Assembly (NCBI RefSeq): GCF_003332885.2 | Contig: NZ_QOWJ01000001.1 | Location: forward strand, 868,001-932,000 | Length of the DNA stretch: 64,000 nt | From: Paracnuella aquatica | Lineage (GTDB): Bacteria; Bacteroidota; Bacteroidia; Chitinophagales; Chitinophagaceae | Reading direction: 5' to 3' | Part shown: positions 8,863 through 17,428 of the stretch, piece by piece | Position numbering within the stretch: position 1 is the first letter of the stretch | Layout: each line of letters begins with the position of its first letter | Program-made: the position numbers and the translations under genes | Notes under the pieces: generated by a model | Database searches by the model: none | What the model saw: the letters and a program-made list of their open reading frames with translations, nothing else | What the model was told of the DNA's origin: nothing

Positions 8863-11562
8863 TTATAGAGTGGCCAGGCTTTCCTCAATCGCCTTAATCT
8901 TCTGCATCGCGTCGTCGCGTTTTTTGCGTTCAGCGTCTACCACTTCAGGCTTTGCGTTTTGCACAAAACGTTCGTTAGACAGTTTTACCTCCACAGATTG
9001 CAAAAAGCCTTTTTGATACTCGAGGTCTTTCAGCAATTGTTCTTTTTGTGCTGTTGTATTAACTTCCACTTCGGCCTGCAGGTACATTTTATCGCGGCCC
9101 GCCACTACAGCAATAGTATTGGCAACTGCATCCTGCGTAAACGACAGCGAGCCGGCAGCCACTTGTTTCAGCAGTAATGCACTGATTTTGGTAAACATTG
9201 ATTCGTTGGCGGTTTGCACATGCAATTGAATGGCGTCTTTTGGCTTTAATCCATTTTTTACCCGTGCATCCCTGATGGCGGTGATCCATGTTTTAAGCAG
9301 TTCACCCTGTGCCAAAACATCGGCACTTTCAGCACCGGAGATTTGCGTTTTACCCAACGCACCAAACTGGCTGATGGTAAGGTCATCGCCTTCGTTACGC
9401 TGGCGCAATTGGTGGTAAATTTCTTCGGTAATAAAAGGCATGAACGGGTGCAGCAACTGCATCAGTTGTTCGAAAAACGAAAGGGTGCTTTCGTACAACT
9501 GCACATCAATTGGCTGACCGAAAGGCGGCTTGGCCCACTCGAGGTACCAACTGCAGAAGTCATCCCAAATCAGTGAGTAAATGGTTTTCAGCGCTTCGCT
9601 TAAGCGAAACTCGGAATACAATTTTTCCACCTCGGCTTGTACGGTTGCCAGGCGTGCCGCAAACCAGCGTGCAGGGAACAGCGTTTGCTCTAACGTAGTA
9701 GCATCGTTGCTGCTTTGGGCAACACCATTGGCCTCCCAAAGTTTTACCAGCTTTAATGCGTTCCACAACTTGTTATTGAAATTGCGGCCTTGGTCGCAAC
9801 TGCTTTCGTCGAACAGCAAGTCGTTGCCGGCGGGTGCTGCAATCAATATTCCAAAACGCACTGCATCGGCACCAAAGCGTTCGATGAGCTCCAGCAGGTC
9901 GGGCGAATTGCCTAATTGCTTGCTCATTTTCCGGCCCTGCTTATCGCGAACCATGCCGGTGAAATAAACATGCTCAAAAGGCCGCTCCGACTTGTATTCC
10001 ATACCAGCCATGATCATGCGGGCCACCCAGAAAAAGATGATGTCCTGCCCGGTAACCAGCACCGATGTGGGATAGTAATAGTTGAAGTCCTTGTTTTCAG
10101 GATCGGTAATGCCATTGAATACTTCCATCGGCCACAGCCACGACGAGAACCAGGTGTCGAGCACGTCTTCGTCCTGGGTGAGGTCTTCAATGGTGAATTG
10201 GGAATGGTCAATGCCATTCGTAGCCCATTGCTGGCGGAATAATTCAAACGCCTCTTCGCGGGTGGCGGCCACAACAAAGCGTCCGTCCTTATCGTACCAG
10301 GCAGGTATGCGCTGGCCCCACCAAAGCTGGCGGCTGATGCACCAATCTTTTACATTCTCTAGCCAGTAGCGGTAGGTAGCCATGAAGCGTTCCTCGGGAT
10401 GAATTTTCACATCGCCATTCACCACGGCTTCCAACGCATCGCCGGCCAGGTCTTTCATTTTTACAAACCACTGCGTGGAAATGCGTGGCTCTACTACCGC
10501 ATTGGTGCGTTGCGAAAAGCCAAGCCTGGTGCTGTAAGTTTCCTCTTTTTCCAACAAGCCCAGTTCACGCAATTGCGCCACCACTTTTTCCCTTGCTTCA
10601 AAGCGGTCCATGCCCACAAACACTTCCGCGGCTTCGCTCAATGTGCCGTCGGGGTTGAGTGTATCGATAGTGGGCAGGTGGTGTTTCAGCCCGAGGTTAT
10701 AGTCATTGATGTCGTGAGCCGGCGTTACTTTCAATGCGCCGGTACCGAATGCGGGATCAACATATTCATCGAAGATCAACGGCACTTCGCGGTTTACCAG
10801 CGGCACCATTATTTTTTTACCACGCAGGTGTGCAAACCGTTCGTCGGTTGGGTTGACGCAAACTGCGGTGTCGCCCATGATGGTTTCAGGACGTTGTGTT
10901 GCAATGATGATATAGTCGGAAGCAGAACCGTCACTATCGGCAACTTTATATTTTACATAATAAAGTTTGCCTTCAATGTCTTTGTATTCTACCTCTTCAT
11001 CACTCAGTGCTGTTTGTGCCGCAGGGTCCCAGTTAATCATGCGGGCACCGCGGTAAATCAGGCCTTTTGCATACAGGTCAGTAAATACTTTGATGACCGC
11101 TTTGTAGTAATGATCGTCCATGGTAAATGTTACCCGGTCCCAATCAACGCTGCAGCCCAACTTTTGTATTTGGTGGTAAATAATGCCGCCATATTTTTCC
11201 TTCCATTCAAACGCATAGCCCAAAAACTCCTCCCTGCTCAGGTCGGCTTTTTTGATGCCCCGCTCCTTTTCCAGCATTTGCACCACTTTCGCTTCGGTGG
11301 CAATGGAGGCATGGTCGGAACCCGGCACCCAGCAGGCATTGTAGCCACTCATGCGGGCTTTGCGCACCAGCACATCCTGAACCGTTTCATTGAGGGTATG
11401 GCCCAGGTGCAGCACACCGGTTACGTTCGGTGGCGGAATGACCACGGTAAAAGGCTTGCGGTCGTCGGGGGTGCTGTTGAAATAACGGCGGTTCAGCCAG
11501 TGCCGGTACCATTTTTCCTCTACCTGTCCGGGCTCAAAGTTTTTGCTCAGTGTTGTGCTCAT
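8863..11562 (-). CDS. valS: valine--tRNA ligase
   Basis: An 899-residue class I aminoacyl-tRNA synthetase. The HIGH-type motif is HLGH at residues 52-55 within PPNVTGVLHLGHTLN. The KMSKS-type motif reads KMSKQLGNSPD. A connective-peptide editing domain lies between them, an anticodon-binding domain follows, and a C-terminal coiled-coil arm (from about 830) ends the protein, all in the usual ValS order. It charges tRNA-Val; two tRNA-Val genes lie 6 kb away. A -7-like element sits 18 bases upstream of the start. The gene is probably transcribed alone, because a terminator closes the preceding regulator operon. Confidence 0.97.
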   Translation of the reverse strand: MSTTLSKNFEPGQVEEKWYRHWLNRRYFNSTPDDRKPFTVVIPPPNVTGVLHLGHTLNETVQDVLVRKARMSGYNACWVPGSDHASIATEAKVVQMLEKERGIKKADLSREEFLGYAFEWKEKYGGIIYHQIQKLGCSVDWDRVTFTMDDHYYKAVIKVFTDLYAKGLIYRGARMINWDPAAQTALSDEEVEYKDIEGKLYYVKYKVADSDGSASDYIIIATQRPETIMGDTAVCVNPTDERFAHLRGKKIMVPLVNREVPLIFDEYVDPAFGTGALKVTPAHDINDYNLGLKHHLPTIDTLNPDGTLSEAAEVFVGMDRFEAREKVVAQLRELGLLEKEETYSTRLGFSQRTNAVVEPRISTQWFVKMKDLAGDALEAVVNGDVKIHPEERFMATYRYWLENVKDWCISRQLWWGQRIPAWYDKDGRFVVAATREEAFELFRQQWATNGIDHSQFTIEDLTQDEDVLDTWFSSWLWPMEVFNGITDPENKDFNYYYPTSVLVTGQDIIFFWVARMIMAGMEYKSERPFEHVYFTGMVRDKQGRKMSKQLGNSPDLLELIERFGADAVRFGILIAAPAGNDLLFDESSCDQGRNFNNKLWNALKLVKLWEANGVAQSSNDATTLEQTLFPARWFAARLATVQAEVEKLYSEFRLSEALKTIYSLIWDDFCSWYLEWAKPPFGQPIDVQLYESTLSFFEQLMQLLHPFMPFITEEIYHQLRQRNEGDDLTISQFGALGKTQISGAESADVLAQGELLKTWITAIRDARVKNGLKPKDAIQLHVQTANESMFTKISALLLKQVAAGSLSFTQDAVANTIAVVAGRDKMYLQAEVEVNTTAQKEQLLKDLEYQKGFLQSVEVKLSNERFVQNAKPEVVDAERKKRDDAMQKIKAIEESLATL

Positions 11563-11579
11563 GGTAAAAAATAGGAGTG

Positions 11580-11587
11580 CAAAAATA
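11580..11587 (-). promoter_or_regulatory. -7 promoter element of valS
   Basis: The minus strand reads TATTTTTGCACTCC, matching the Bacteroidota -7 consensus TAnnTTTG, 18 bases before the valS ATG. No good -33 TTTG was found at normal spacing. Confidence 0.5.
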
Positions 11588-11612
11588 AAGAATGAGCTGG
11601 TGATCGGAGCAT

Positions 11613-11778
11613 TTACGATTTCGGATGTCGGATTTTAGATTTCGGAGGAAAGATTCCCCTTCCTTTGCGCCACCTTCTATTTGAAATTAGGGCACAAAAA
11701 ATGGCTGCTCGTGTTAAGCAGCCATCTTAAATATTATATCACTCAATTCCGAATTCCGAAATTTAAAATCGTCAATCG
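11613..11778. repeat. two patches of an AAATCG/ATTTCGGA-type repeat around the regulator terminator
   Basis: Runs such as TTTACGATTTCGGATGTCGG (from 11614) and ATTCCGAATTCCGAAATTTA (from 11746) flank the terminator at 11696-11725. The same style of near-repetitive sequence recurs at 28950-28987, 49470-49526 and 52085-52105. Confidence 0.55.
11696..11725 (-). terminator. terminator of the response-regulator operon
   Basis: The stem ATGGCTGCT/AGCAGCCAT (11701-11709, 11717-11725) has a 7-base loop. It is followed on the minus strand by a run of T. Confidence 0.8.
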
Positions 11779-11780
11779 CC

Positions 11781-12200
11781 TCAGTTTCCCATTTTTTCCC
11801 GCACTTCTGTACAGATGTACACATTGCCCTGGCTTACTTCCACAATGGCGTGGACCATTTCGGTGAGGGATGAATTTTTGGTAACAAAACCGCGGGCACC
11901 CATCTGCAGCATATGCCGTGCATAACCGGGCTGGTCGTTTACCGATACCCCGATGATGTTGATGTCGGGGTATTTGCGGGTAATTTCCATCGTGGCTTCA
12001 AAGCCGTTTACCGGCTCCATGTTGATGTCCATCAGCATAATGTCGGGCTGCAGGGCGCCGGCACTTTCGATGGCCTCCGCTCCGGATGCGCATTCGGCCA
12101 CCACCTCCAGTTTAGGATCGCGGCTCAGGAGGAAACGCCAGGTTTCCCTAATCATTTTATGGTCATCAACAATGATGACCCTTAGTTTTTTCTCATGCAT
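11781..12200 (-). CDS. single-domain response regulator (receiver only)
   Basis: A 139-residue protein consisting only of a receiver domain: acidic pair Asp12-Asp13, phospho-acceptor Asp58 (IMLMDIN), and the lysine in GFVTKNSS. It is clearly a paralogue of the adjacent 215-residue regulator (shared IRETW, MDIN, GFEAT/GIEAT, ARHM/ARKM and TKNSS blocks) but stops where the linker to the LuxR-type DNA-binding domain would begin. No remnant of that domain is seen downstream. It is likely phosphorylated by the same kinase and may act as a phosphate sink or bind a protein partner. That role is inference. Confidence 0.85.
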   Translation of the reverse strand: MHEKKLRVIIVDDHKMIRETWRFLLSRDPKLEVVAECASGAEAIESAGALQPDIMLMDINMEPVNGFEATMEITRKYPDINIIGVSVNDQPGYARHMLQMGARGFVTKNSSLTEMVHAIVEVSQGNVYICTEVREKMGN

Positions 12201-12374
12201 AGCAGTAATGGGTTAGCCATTAACCTTCCTTCGACTTATTATCCGTTAAGACGGTTTGGTTTTGGTAATAAACGTGCCGAAATTTCACCAGCACTGATCT
12301 TTTGCAAAATAAATTTCCGGCTTCTGGTCCCACACTTCAAAAACGAGCTGCGCAAAACGCGATGGCAGCGCCGT

Positions 12375-13022
12375 TTATTCTTCTATATCCAGCTGGCTGT
12401 TGTTGATAAAGTTTACCAACGCAGCAGCATTTTTAAGGTTCAGTTTTTTCAAAATATTGTAGCGATGCACCTCCACGGTTTTTACCGAAATGTTCAGCGC
12501 ATCGGCAATTTCCTTGGAAGAGAATCCTTTCTTGATGTAAGCAATGATCTCGATTTCGCGTTGCGATAACGAGTTGAGGCCGGCCTGCGGATCATCGCCG
12601 GCAATTACCTGCTCCGAAAGAATGTTCTTGATCTCATCGCAAATGTATTTTTTGCCGCCCTGTATTTCCATAATGGCCTTAAACATTTCTTCCCGCGACG
12701 AGTTTTTGGTAACATAACCCATAGCGCCTTTCTGCATCATTTTGCGGGCATAGGTGGGCTGTGTGTGCAGCGATACACCCAGCACTTTGGTACCCGGCGA
12801 AAACTTACGGATCTGCTGCGTGGCTTCAATACCGTTGATGCCGGGCAGGTTGATGTCCATGATCACGATCTGCGGACGTAATTTTTTGGCAAGCTCCACT
12901 GCTTCTTCGCCGCTGCCGCTTTCCGCCACTACGGTAAACCGCGGATCTGTATTCAATATGAAGCTCCACGTTTCTCTCACCAACGTATGATCATCTGCTA
13001 TCAGAATACTGATCTTATCCAT
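12375..13022 (-). CDS. NarL/FixJ-family response regulator
   Basis: A 215-residue regulator with an N-terminal receiver domain (Asp10-Asp11, phospho-acceptor Asp56 in IVIMDIN, TKNSS lysine) and a C-terminal LuxR-type helix-turn-helix (about 145-210; LSQREIEIIAYIKKGFSSKE then ISVKTVEVHRYNILKKL). It should bind DNA when phosphorylated by the histidine kinase encoded 15 bases upstream. The target genes are unknown. A receiver-only duplicate follows 174 bases downstream; that gap contains nothing recognisable. Confidence 0.93.
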   Translation of the reverse strand: MDKISILIADDHTLVRETWSFILNTDPRFTVVAESGSGEEAVELAKKLRPQIVIMDINLPGINGIEATQQIRKFSPGTKVLGVSLHTQPTYARKMMQKGAMGYVTKNSSREEMFKAIMEIQGGKKYICDEIKNILSEQVIAGDDPQAGLNSLSQREIEIIAYIKKGFSSKEIADALNISVKTVEVHRYNILKKLNLKNAAALVNFINNSQLDIEE

Positions 13023-13037
13023 GTTATTCGGATTTGT

Positions 13038-14546
13038 TTATATTAAAAAACTGATTGAAAGCCGTACGCCTTTTTGCGCCGCCGATTCAATTTGAAAATT
13101 ACCGTCGACTAAATATACTCGGTTTTTGATATCATTCAACCCGGCGCCGTAAACCAGTTCTTTACTGGCCACACCAACGCCATCGTCCTGTATCACAACC
13201 TTAAAGATATTACCCTCCTGGCCTATGTATACCGTGGCTACGGTAGCCTGCGCATGACGCACCACGTTGTTCAATGCCTCCTGCACAATGCGGAATACCA
13301 TCAACTTTTTGGCACGTTCCAGCGCCGTATCCGGGTCACCGTTGATGGTTAACCGAACTTCCAGTTGCCGTGATTTCTGAATATCAGCAACCAGGTTGTT
13401 GATCGAATCAACCAGGCCTAAATCACCGATACTTGGGTCGGCCAAAGAACGGGATAAAAAACGAATCTCGTTGATGACGTGCATTACATTGGCACTTGCT
13501 TTTTGTAGTAGGTCATCCCTGAGTTCGGCATTGCTTTGCGCCAAGTCGAGGTACAGCTTTGTCGTGGTCAAAATCTGGTTCACGTTATCGTGCAGTTCCT
13601 TTCCTATTTCGGCCCGCTCTTTTTCCTGCGAGTCGATGGTTGCCTGCCCAATTATTTTTTGCCGCTCCAGTTCTTTTTTTAACAGCGCCTGTTCTAGCCG
13701 CTTTTGTTCCGATATATCCTGCAGCACGCCTATGCACCGCGTGGCTACGCCTTGTTCATTACGGATTATAAAGCAGCGTTCCTGCACATCACGCCAGGTG
13801 CCATCTTGGTGCCTGAACCGGTAATCGTGGCTCCAGATTTCCTGCGCTGGATCGGCAACGGCTTCTTTCAAAGTGCGGTCTGTTTCATCCACATCGTCGG
13901 GGTGCACCAGCGCATGCCACCGGTTAAACGTTACCTCTTCGGGTTGCCACCCAAACAGCATGGTAAGGCCGGTGGTCCAAAGTAATTCGTTGGTAATCGG
14001 GTTCCATTCATAAATGGCATCCTTGCTGGCTTTAGCGGCCAGTTCAAAACGTTCATTGCTTTCCCGCAACGCTGTTTCTATTTGTCGTTTGCCCGTAATA
14101 TCGTTCATGATGGCCATGCGGCAATGCCGGCCGTCGAGTTCAATATTGCTGGCCCACACTTCCACGTCCAGCACGGCACCATCTTTCCGGATGTGTTGCC
14201 AATTGCGCACCGTCATGGTGTTGCCTTTGCGGCTTTGCGCAATCTGTGCCCGCACGGTATCATGTTCTTGCGCTGTGTGAAAATCGGTAACGAGGCGGCC
14301 CAGGAATTCCGTTTCGGTATAACCGTAATGCTGTGGTGCCTTCGGATTTACCTGAATGATGCGCAGGGTTTCGGGGTCGTAGATGAATGCCGGCAGCGGC
14401 AGTCCTGCGAAAAAAGCCAACACGGGATTATTTGCACTGCCGTCCTGTGCGGGCACAACCAGCCCCCGCCCCAAGTTGGCGGGTGGGCCAGCATGCGAAT
14501 GACTTTGTTGTAGTGGATCGATATGCACAGGGATATTGGACGACAA
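13038..14546 (-). CDS. PAS-domain sensor histidine kinase (HisKA_3/NarX-type)
   Basis: A 502-residue soluble kinase: PAS domain about 42-155, second PAS/PAC about 165-285 (ending CIGVLQDISEQKRLEQ), coiled linker, HisKA_3 dimerisation box with the phospho-acceptor His319 in EIGKELHDNVNQIL, and a C-terminal HATPase with VVIQDDGVG and YGAGLNDIKNR. No membrane segment is visible, so it senses something inside the cell. The start is uncertain: an in-frame stop lies two codons upstream, the first codon is TTG (14546), the next option is GTG at 14528, and no ATG occurs before the first PAS domain. It leads the operon with the two regulators. Confidence 0.9.
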   Translation of the reverse strand: MSSNIPVHIDPLQQSHSHAGPPANLGRGLVVPAQDGSANNPVLAFFAGLPLPAFIYDPETLRIIQVNPKAPQHYGYTETEFLGRLVTDFHTAQEHDTVRAQIAQSRKGNTMTVRNWQHIRKDGAVLDVEVWASNIELDGRHCRMAIMNDITGKRQIETALRESNERFELAAKASKDAIYEWNPITNELLWTTGLTMLFGWQPEEVTFNRWHALVHPDDVDETDRTLKEAVADPAQEIWSHDYRFRHQDGTWRDVQERCFIIRNEQGVATRCIGVLQDISEQKRLEQALLKKELERQKIIGQATIDSQEKERAEIGKELHDNVNQILTTTKLYLDLAQSNAELRDDLLQKASANVMHVINEIRFLSRSLADPSIGDLGLVDSINNLVADIQKSRQLEVRLTINGDPDTALERAKKLMVFRIVQEALNNVVRHAQATVATVYIGQEGNIFKVVIQDDGVGVASKELVYGAGLNDIKNRVYLVDGNFQIESAAQKGVRLSISFLI

Positions 14547-14713
14547 ATTTCAAACCGATTGGTGGTTGGCGGGGCCAAATGCCCGCAATAAGGGGTAAAA
14601 TTAAAGCAATTCGTCATGTTTAAAAGAGCTAAAACGCATTGCTTTAGGGCAGTAAGGGTATTCACTGCTTTTTGCTAGGTAAACCCATTACTCACTGCTG
14701 CTGTCTACAGAAA

Positions 14714-15472
14714 ATGAAACGGAATAATTACCTTTTGGCCATGCATGCACACATCACTTCGTGGTATAGTCCTAACCTGCAACAGGAAATGCCCATTGCC
14801 ATGTACGGGCATTATGGTTTTTCGTTACTGCTGTTGCCCACGGCCGCAGCCGATTTTTTGGAATATGAACGCTTTGGGCTGATGGACGCCATTGCGCCTG
14901 CAGTGGATGCGGGGAAAGTAAAAGTTTTTTCCATCAACAGCATCAATAACCAAAGCTGGATGAATTACGAGATGGAGCCGCACCACAAAGCAATACGTCA
15001 CCAGCAGTTTAACCAGTATGTTTTTGACGAAGTGGTACCGTACCTCAAACGGCAAACCAGCAATGACACACCGATCATTGTTTGCGGCGCATCGTTTGGC
15101 GCACTGCATAGCATGAACCTATTTTTGAAACGACCCGACCTGATCGACGGCGTCATTGGGCTCAGTGGTGTGTACGACCTCACTGAATACAGCCGTGGAT
15201 TTTTCAGCGATGGTGTTTATTTCAACAGCCCGCAACATTACCTGCCCAACCTGACGGACCACAGCATTCTCGAACAGATCCGCCGGTCGCAACACATTCA
15301 TCTTTTTTCCGGCAGCGGGCCATATGAGGCACCTGATGCAGCACGCAGCTTTGCACACCTGCTATACAGCAAAGGCATTAATTATGAACTGGATATTTGG
15401 GGAGCCGAGTGGCCACACGACTGGAATACCTGGCGGGCCGTGCTACCGCATTATTTGGGTACAAGGTGGTGA
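14714..15472 (+). CDS. esterase family protein (alpha/beta hydrolase)
   Basis: A 252-residue alpha/beta hydrolase of the putative-esterase (esterase D-like) group. The nucleophile elbow GASFGALHS gives the catalytic serine. DGVIGLSGVYDL follows, and a late histidine in AEWPHDWNTWRAVLPHY fits the triad. No signal peptide is evident. A TTG at 14672 would add 14 unconvincing residues, so the ATG at 14714 is chosen. The substrate is unknown. The gene is divergent from the histidine kinase and followed by a GTTGACAGTTTG-type repeat. Confidence 0.85.
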   Translation: MKRNNYLLAMHAHITSWYSPNLQQEMPIAMYGHYGFSLLLLPTAAADFLEYERFGLMDAIAPAVDAGKVKVFSINSINNQSWMNYEMEPHHKAIRHQQFNQYVFDEVVPYLKRQTSNDTPIIVCGASFGALHSMNLFLKRPDLIDGVIGLSGVYDLTEYSRGFFSDGVYFNSPQHYLPNLTDHSILEQIRRSQHIHLFSGSGPYEAPDAARSFAHLLYSKGINYELDIWGAEWPHDWNTWRAVLPHYLGTRW

Positions 15473-15486
15473 GTGGAGTCGGTATT

Positions 15487-15512
15487 TTACAGTTGACAGT
15501 TTGTAGTTGATA
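15487..15512. repeat. GTTGACAGTTTGTAGTTGAT repeat patch
   Basis: Member of the same short repeat family as 8771-8804 and 31023-31092, here between the esterase gene and clpS. Confidence 0.6.
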
Positions 15513-15546
15513 ATAGTATAAAATCCACCTAGGTTTTTATACAAAT

Positions 15547-15568
15547 AAAAAAAGCTGCTTCACGCAGC
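15547..15568 (-). terminator. terminator of clpS
   Basis: The stem GCTGC/GCAGC (15554-15558, 15564-15568) is followed by seven T on the minus strand. Confidence 0.7.
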
Positions 15569-15611
15569 CAAATACCGACCATGAACTCCAGACTACAGAC
15601 TCTGAACTAGC

Positions 15612-15905
15612 TTATGCCGGTTGTTCCACCGTGGCACCGATGCCCCTTTCAGTAATGGCATCGCACATGGGTTTTAGGGTTTCGTAATCGCCTTCTTTTA
15701 CTGCGTACTTGCCGCGGAAATGAATGATGTATGCACATTGTTCGGCCTGCTCGTAGGAGTGGCTGCACACTTCCACAAGTGTTTCAATCACCCACTCAAA
15801 GGTGTTTACCTCGTCGTTCCAAACAACCAGTTGAAAAGGCTTCTCGGCATCTGTCAGCAGCGTTTCCGAAGGTGAGGGGTTACTATATTCCTTTACGGCG
15901 CCCAT
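15612..15905 (-). CDS. clpS: ATP-dependent Clp protease adaptor ClpS
   Basis: A 97-residue protein with the ClpS fold from about residue 20: FQLVVWNDEVNTFEWVIETL (N-degron binding region with the conserved Asn-Asp pair) and QAEQCAYIIHFRGKYAVKEG. ClpS binds the N-terminal domain of ClpA/ClpC and delivers N-end-rule substrates to ClpP. The length is normal. It is a single-gene unit with its own terminator. Confidence 0.93.
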   Translation of the reverse strand: MGAVKEYSNPSPSETLLTDAEKPFQLVVWNDEVNTFEWVIETLVEVCSHSYEQAEQCAYIIHFRGKYAVKEGDYETLKPMCDAITERGIGATVEQPA

Positions 15906-15964
15906 AACGGGGCAAAGTTAGGAAGATAAGTTTTATCCGAAACACAGCAGTAAGCACAAAAAAA

Positions 15965-15996
15965 CAACCACAACAGCGGTAACGCCATTGTGGTTG
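15965..15996 (-). terminator. terminator of the 254-residue lipoprotein gene
   Basis: The arms CAACCACAA (15965-15973) and TTGTGGTTG (15988-15996) form a 9-base stem, with a T run on the minus strand. Confidence 0.7.
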
Positions 15997-16019
15997 CAAG
16001 CAAATTTTCCTGTAAAATA

Positions 16020-16784
16020 TTATGGACAATTGTACGCTCCACGCATCACAGGCTGCCCGGCTACTGTTATTGCAGTAGTGTTGTTATTGCCATCAATGGT
16101 GTAACTAACGGGAACGGTCAGGCCATTTTGCTCGATCGTTTTTACATAGTTGTCGCTGATTGCATAAATAACCGAGAGGCCCATGTGGTCGCTCAAAAAT
16201 CCATCGTACAAAAGTGCCTGCTGTCCCCATTTATTGTTGTTGGAGCGGGTATCATAGGTAAACCTGTAACTAAAGCTGCGGTTGATATTGTCCCACGATT
16301 CGTCGCCAGCAATAGCCGTGATGTTGTTGATGGTATAGGTGTAATTGTATTTGGCTTTCAGTTCGTCTTTTTCGTTGAAAAAAGAAAGTGCTGTAAGCTT
16401 ATTGCTGTTGTAAGTAAACCTGATGGTTTGAATGGCAAAACCCAACGGATCGGTACGCTTTATTTCATTGATGATTCCGCCGGGATTGTATAGCACGGTG
16501 TCTGATGCAAACATTTCGTCGGAGCCGGCATAAAAATATTTTCGGCCAACTACCCTACCGGCATCATATTGCAAAGTGTAATCGTATTTGCCGCTGGTAA
16601 CTTTTGTCAACTGCCCGGCACCGTTATACTGGTAGTTGAACGAATCTGATGCGGCTCCTTCTTCTACAATCACGTTGTAACGCAACTGGCAAGCCTTGGC
16701 GCCATGTTCGGGCTGGTCTTCTTTGGCACAGGAATAAATTAGGGTGAAAGATAATAGGGTGGCAAGCAGCGTAGACGTTTTCAT
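16020..16784 (-). CDS. hypothetical lipoprotein with YD/RHS-like strands
   Basis: A 254-residue protein that I do not recognise by name. It has a lipoprotein signal (LLSFTLIYSC; Cys19 would be lipidated) and then a beta-rich body with short recurring Y-x-Y patterns (FNYQYNGAGQLTKVTSGKYD, LQYDAGRVVGRKYFY, KYNYTYTINNITAI). Such text resembles the single-motif YD-like strands of many Bacteroidota surface lipoproteins. It is probably anchored in the outer membrane. No operon partner is present and no function can be assigned. Confidence 0.7.
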   Translation of the reverse strand: MKTSTLLATLLSFTLIYSCAKEDQPEHGAKACQLRYNVIVEEGAASDSFNYQYNGAGQLTKVTSGKYDYTLQYDAGRVVGRKYFYAGSDEMFASDTVLYNPGGIINEIKRTDPLGFAIQTIRFTYNSNKLTALSFFNEKDELKAKYNYTYTINNITAIAGDESWDNINRSFSYRFTYDTRSNNNKWGQQALLYDGFLSDHMGLSVIYAISDNYVKTIEQNGLTVPVSYTIDGNNNTTAITVAGQPVMRGAYNCP

Positions 16785-17102
16785 GTTTCGCAGGTTATTA
16801 AATGTTGAGCTTAAAAAATCAGGCCATCCGGCGCCTTTTCGCCCTTTATGACAGGCATTTATAATAAAGGTTAAAGAGCGGCCAACAAAATGAAATTAAA
16901 TGGATGCTACTGTTTTGGTTTGTTCAGGAGGAAAGAGGAACAGGGCACCGGCAATACAAACACGATAACTGCACCTGGAGCACCTAATATGTAAACTGAT
17001 GTTTACCAGTAATTAAATGTCAAATTAAAATAACAAATGCGCGGATATATCTGCCACCAAAAAAGGTTTCGCTTAACCGCAGCCGTGAAAGGTATGGGCA
17101 CA
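16785..17102. other. 318-base gap without a recognisable gene
   Basis: Between the lipoprotein start and the tRNA-Val terminator I see no coding frame, repeat or RNA. It should contain the lipoprotein promoter, but no convincing TAnnTTTG/TTTG pair was found. Confidence 0.4.
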
Positions 17103-17126
17103 AAAAAGCCACGGAAAAACCGTGGC
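17102..17126 (-). terminator. terminator of the tRNA-Val pair
   Basis: The stem GCCACGG/CCGTGGC (17108-17114, 17120-17126) is followed on the minus strand by six T. It begins 6 bases after the second tRNA. Confidence 0.85.
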
Positions 17127-17132
17127 CATTTG

Positions 17133-17207
17133 TGGGAGCACACGGATTCGAACCGCGGACCCTCTGCTTGTAAGGCAGATGCTCTGAACCAGCTGAGCTA
17201 TGCTCCC
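17133..17207 (-). tRNA. tRNA-Val (anticodon TAC), copy 2
   Basis: 75 bases. The acceptor GGGAGCA pairs with TGCTCCC; D-arm AGCTCAGCTGGT; anticodon loop CTTACAA closed by TCTGC/GCAGA gives anticodon TAC; T-loop TTCGAAT. The 3' CCA is not encoded. Identical to the copy at 17255-17329. Confidence 0.97.
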
Positions 17208-17254
17208 TTAACCTAAAAAAAAACTACACATGGGCATGTGCAGAAAAAAAATTG

Positions 17255-17329
17255 TGGGAGCACACGGATTCGAACCGCGGACCCTCTGCTTGTAAGGCAG
17301 ATGCTCTGAACCAGCTGAGCTATGCTCCC
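17255..17329 (-). tRNA. tRNA-Val (anticodon TAC), copy 1
   Basis: Identical in all 75 bases to the following copy, 47 bases away, and transcribed first. The spacer contains the short palindrome CACATGGGCATGTG, a possible processing site. The promoter elements lie at 17384-17416. Confidence 0.97.
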
Positions 17330-17383
17330 AATTTTAAAGAACTTTCTGTTTTCCCGCAACGTTGTTGGTGCGTTTTGGGAGTG

Positions 17384-17416
17384 CAAATATAGGGGAGAGC
17401 AGTTTACATTTCCAAA
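17384..17416 (-). promoter_or_regulatory. promoter of the tRNA-Val pair
   Basis: The minus strand reads TTTG (17413-17416), 21 bases, then TATATTTG (17384-17391) followed by CACTCCC. This is a full match to the Bacteroidota -33/-7 pattern. The same TATATTTGCACTCCC string precedes tRNA-Leu. Confidence 0.8.
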
Positions 17417-17428
17417 AAAGAAACAGGA

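Noticed and set aside
10399-11574. 391-codon plus-strand frame opposite valS
   Set aside because: It is fully antisense to the conserved valS gene, has no domain-like text, and arises from codon bias of the real gene.
11563-11780. T-box or riboswitch in front of valS
   Set aside because: The only hairpin is the terminator of the upstream regulator operon. No specifier loop or T-box sequence is present, and the rest is repeat.
14348-14665. 105-codon minus-strand frame overlapping the kinase start
   Set aside because: It is in a different frame from the PAS kinase, shows no recognisable domain, and does not repair a frameshift.
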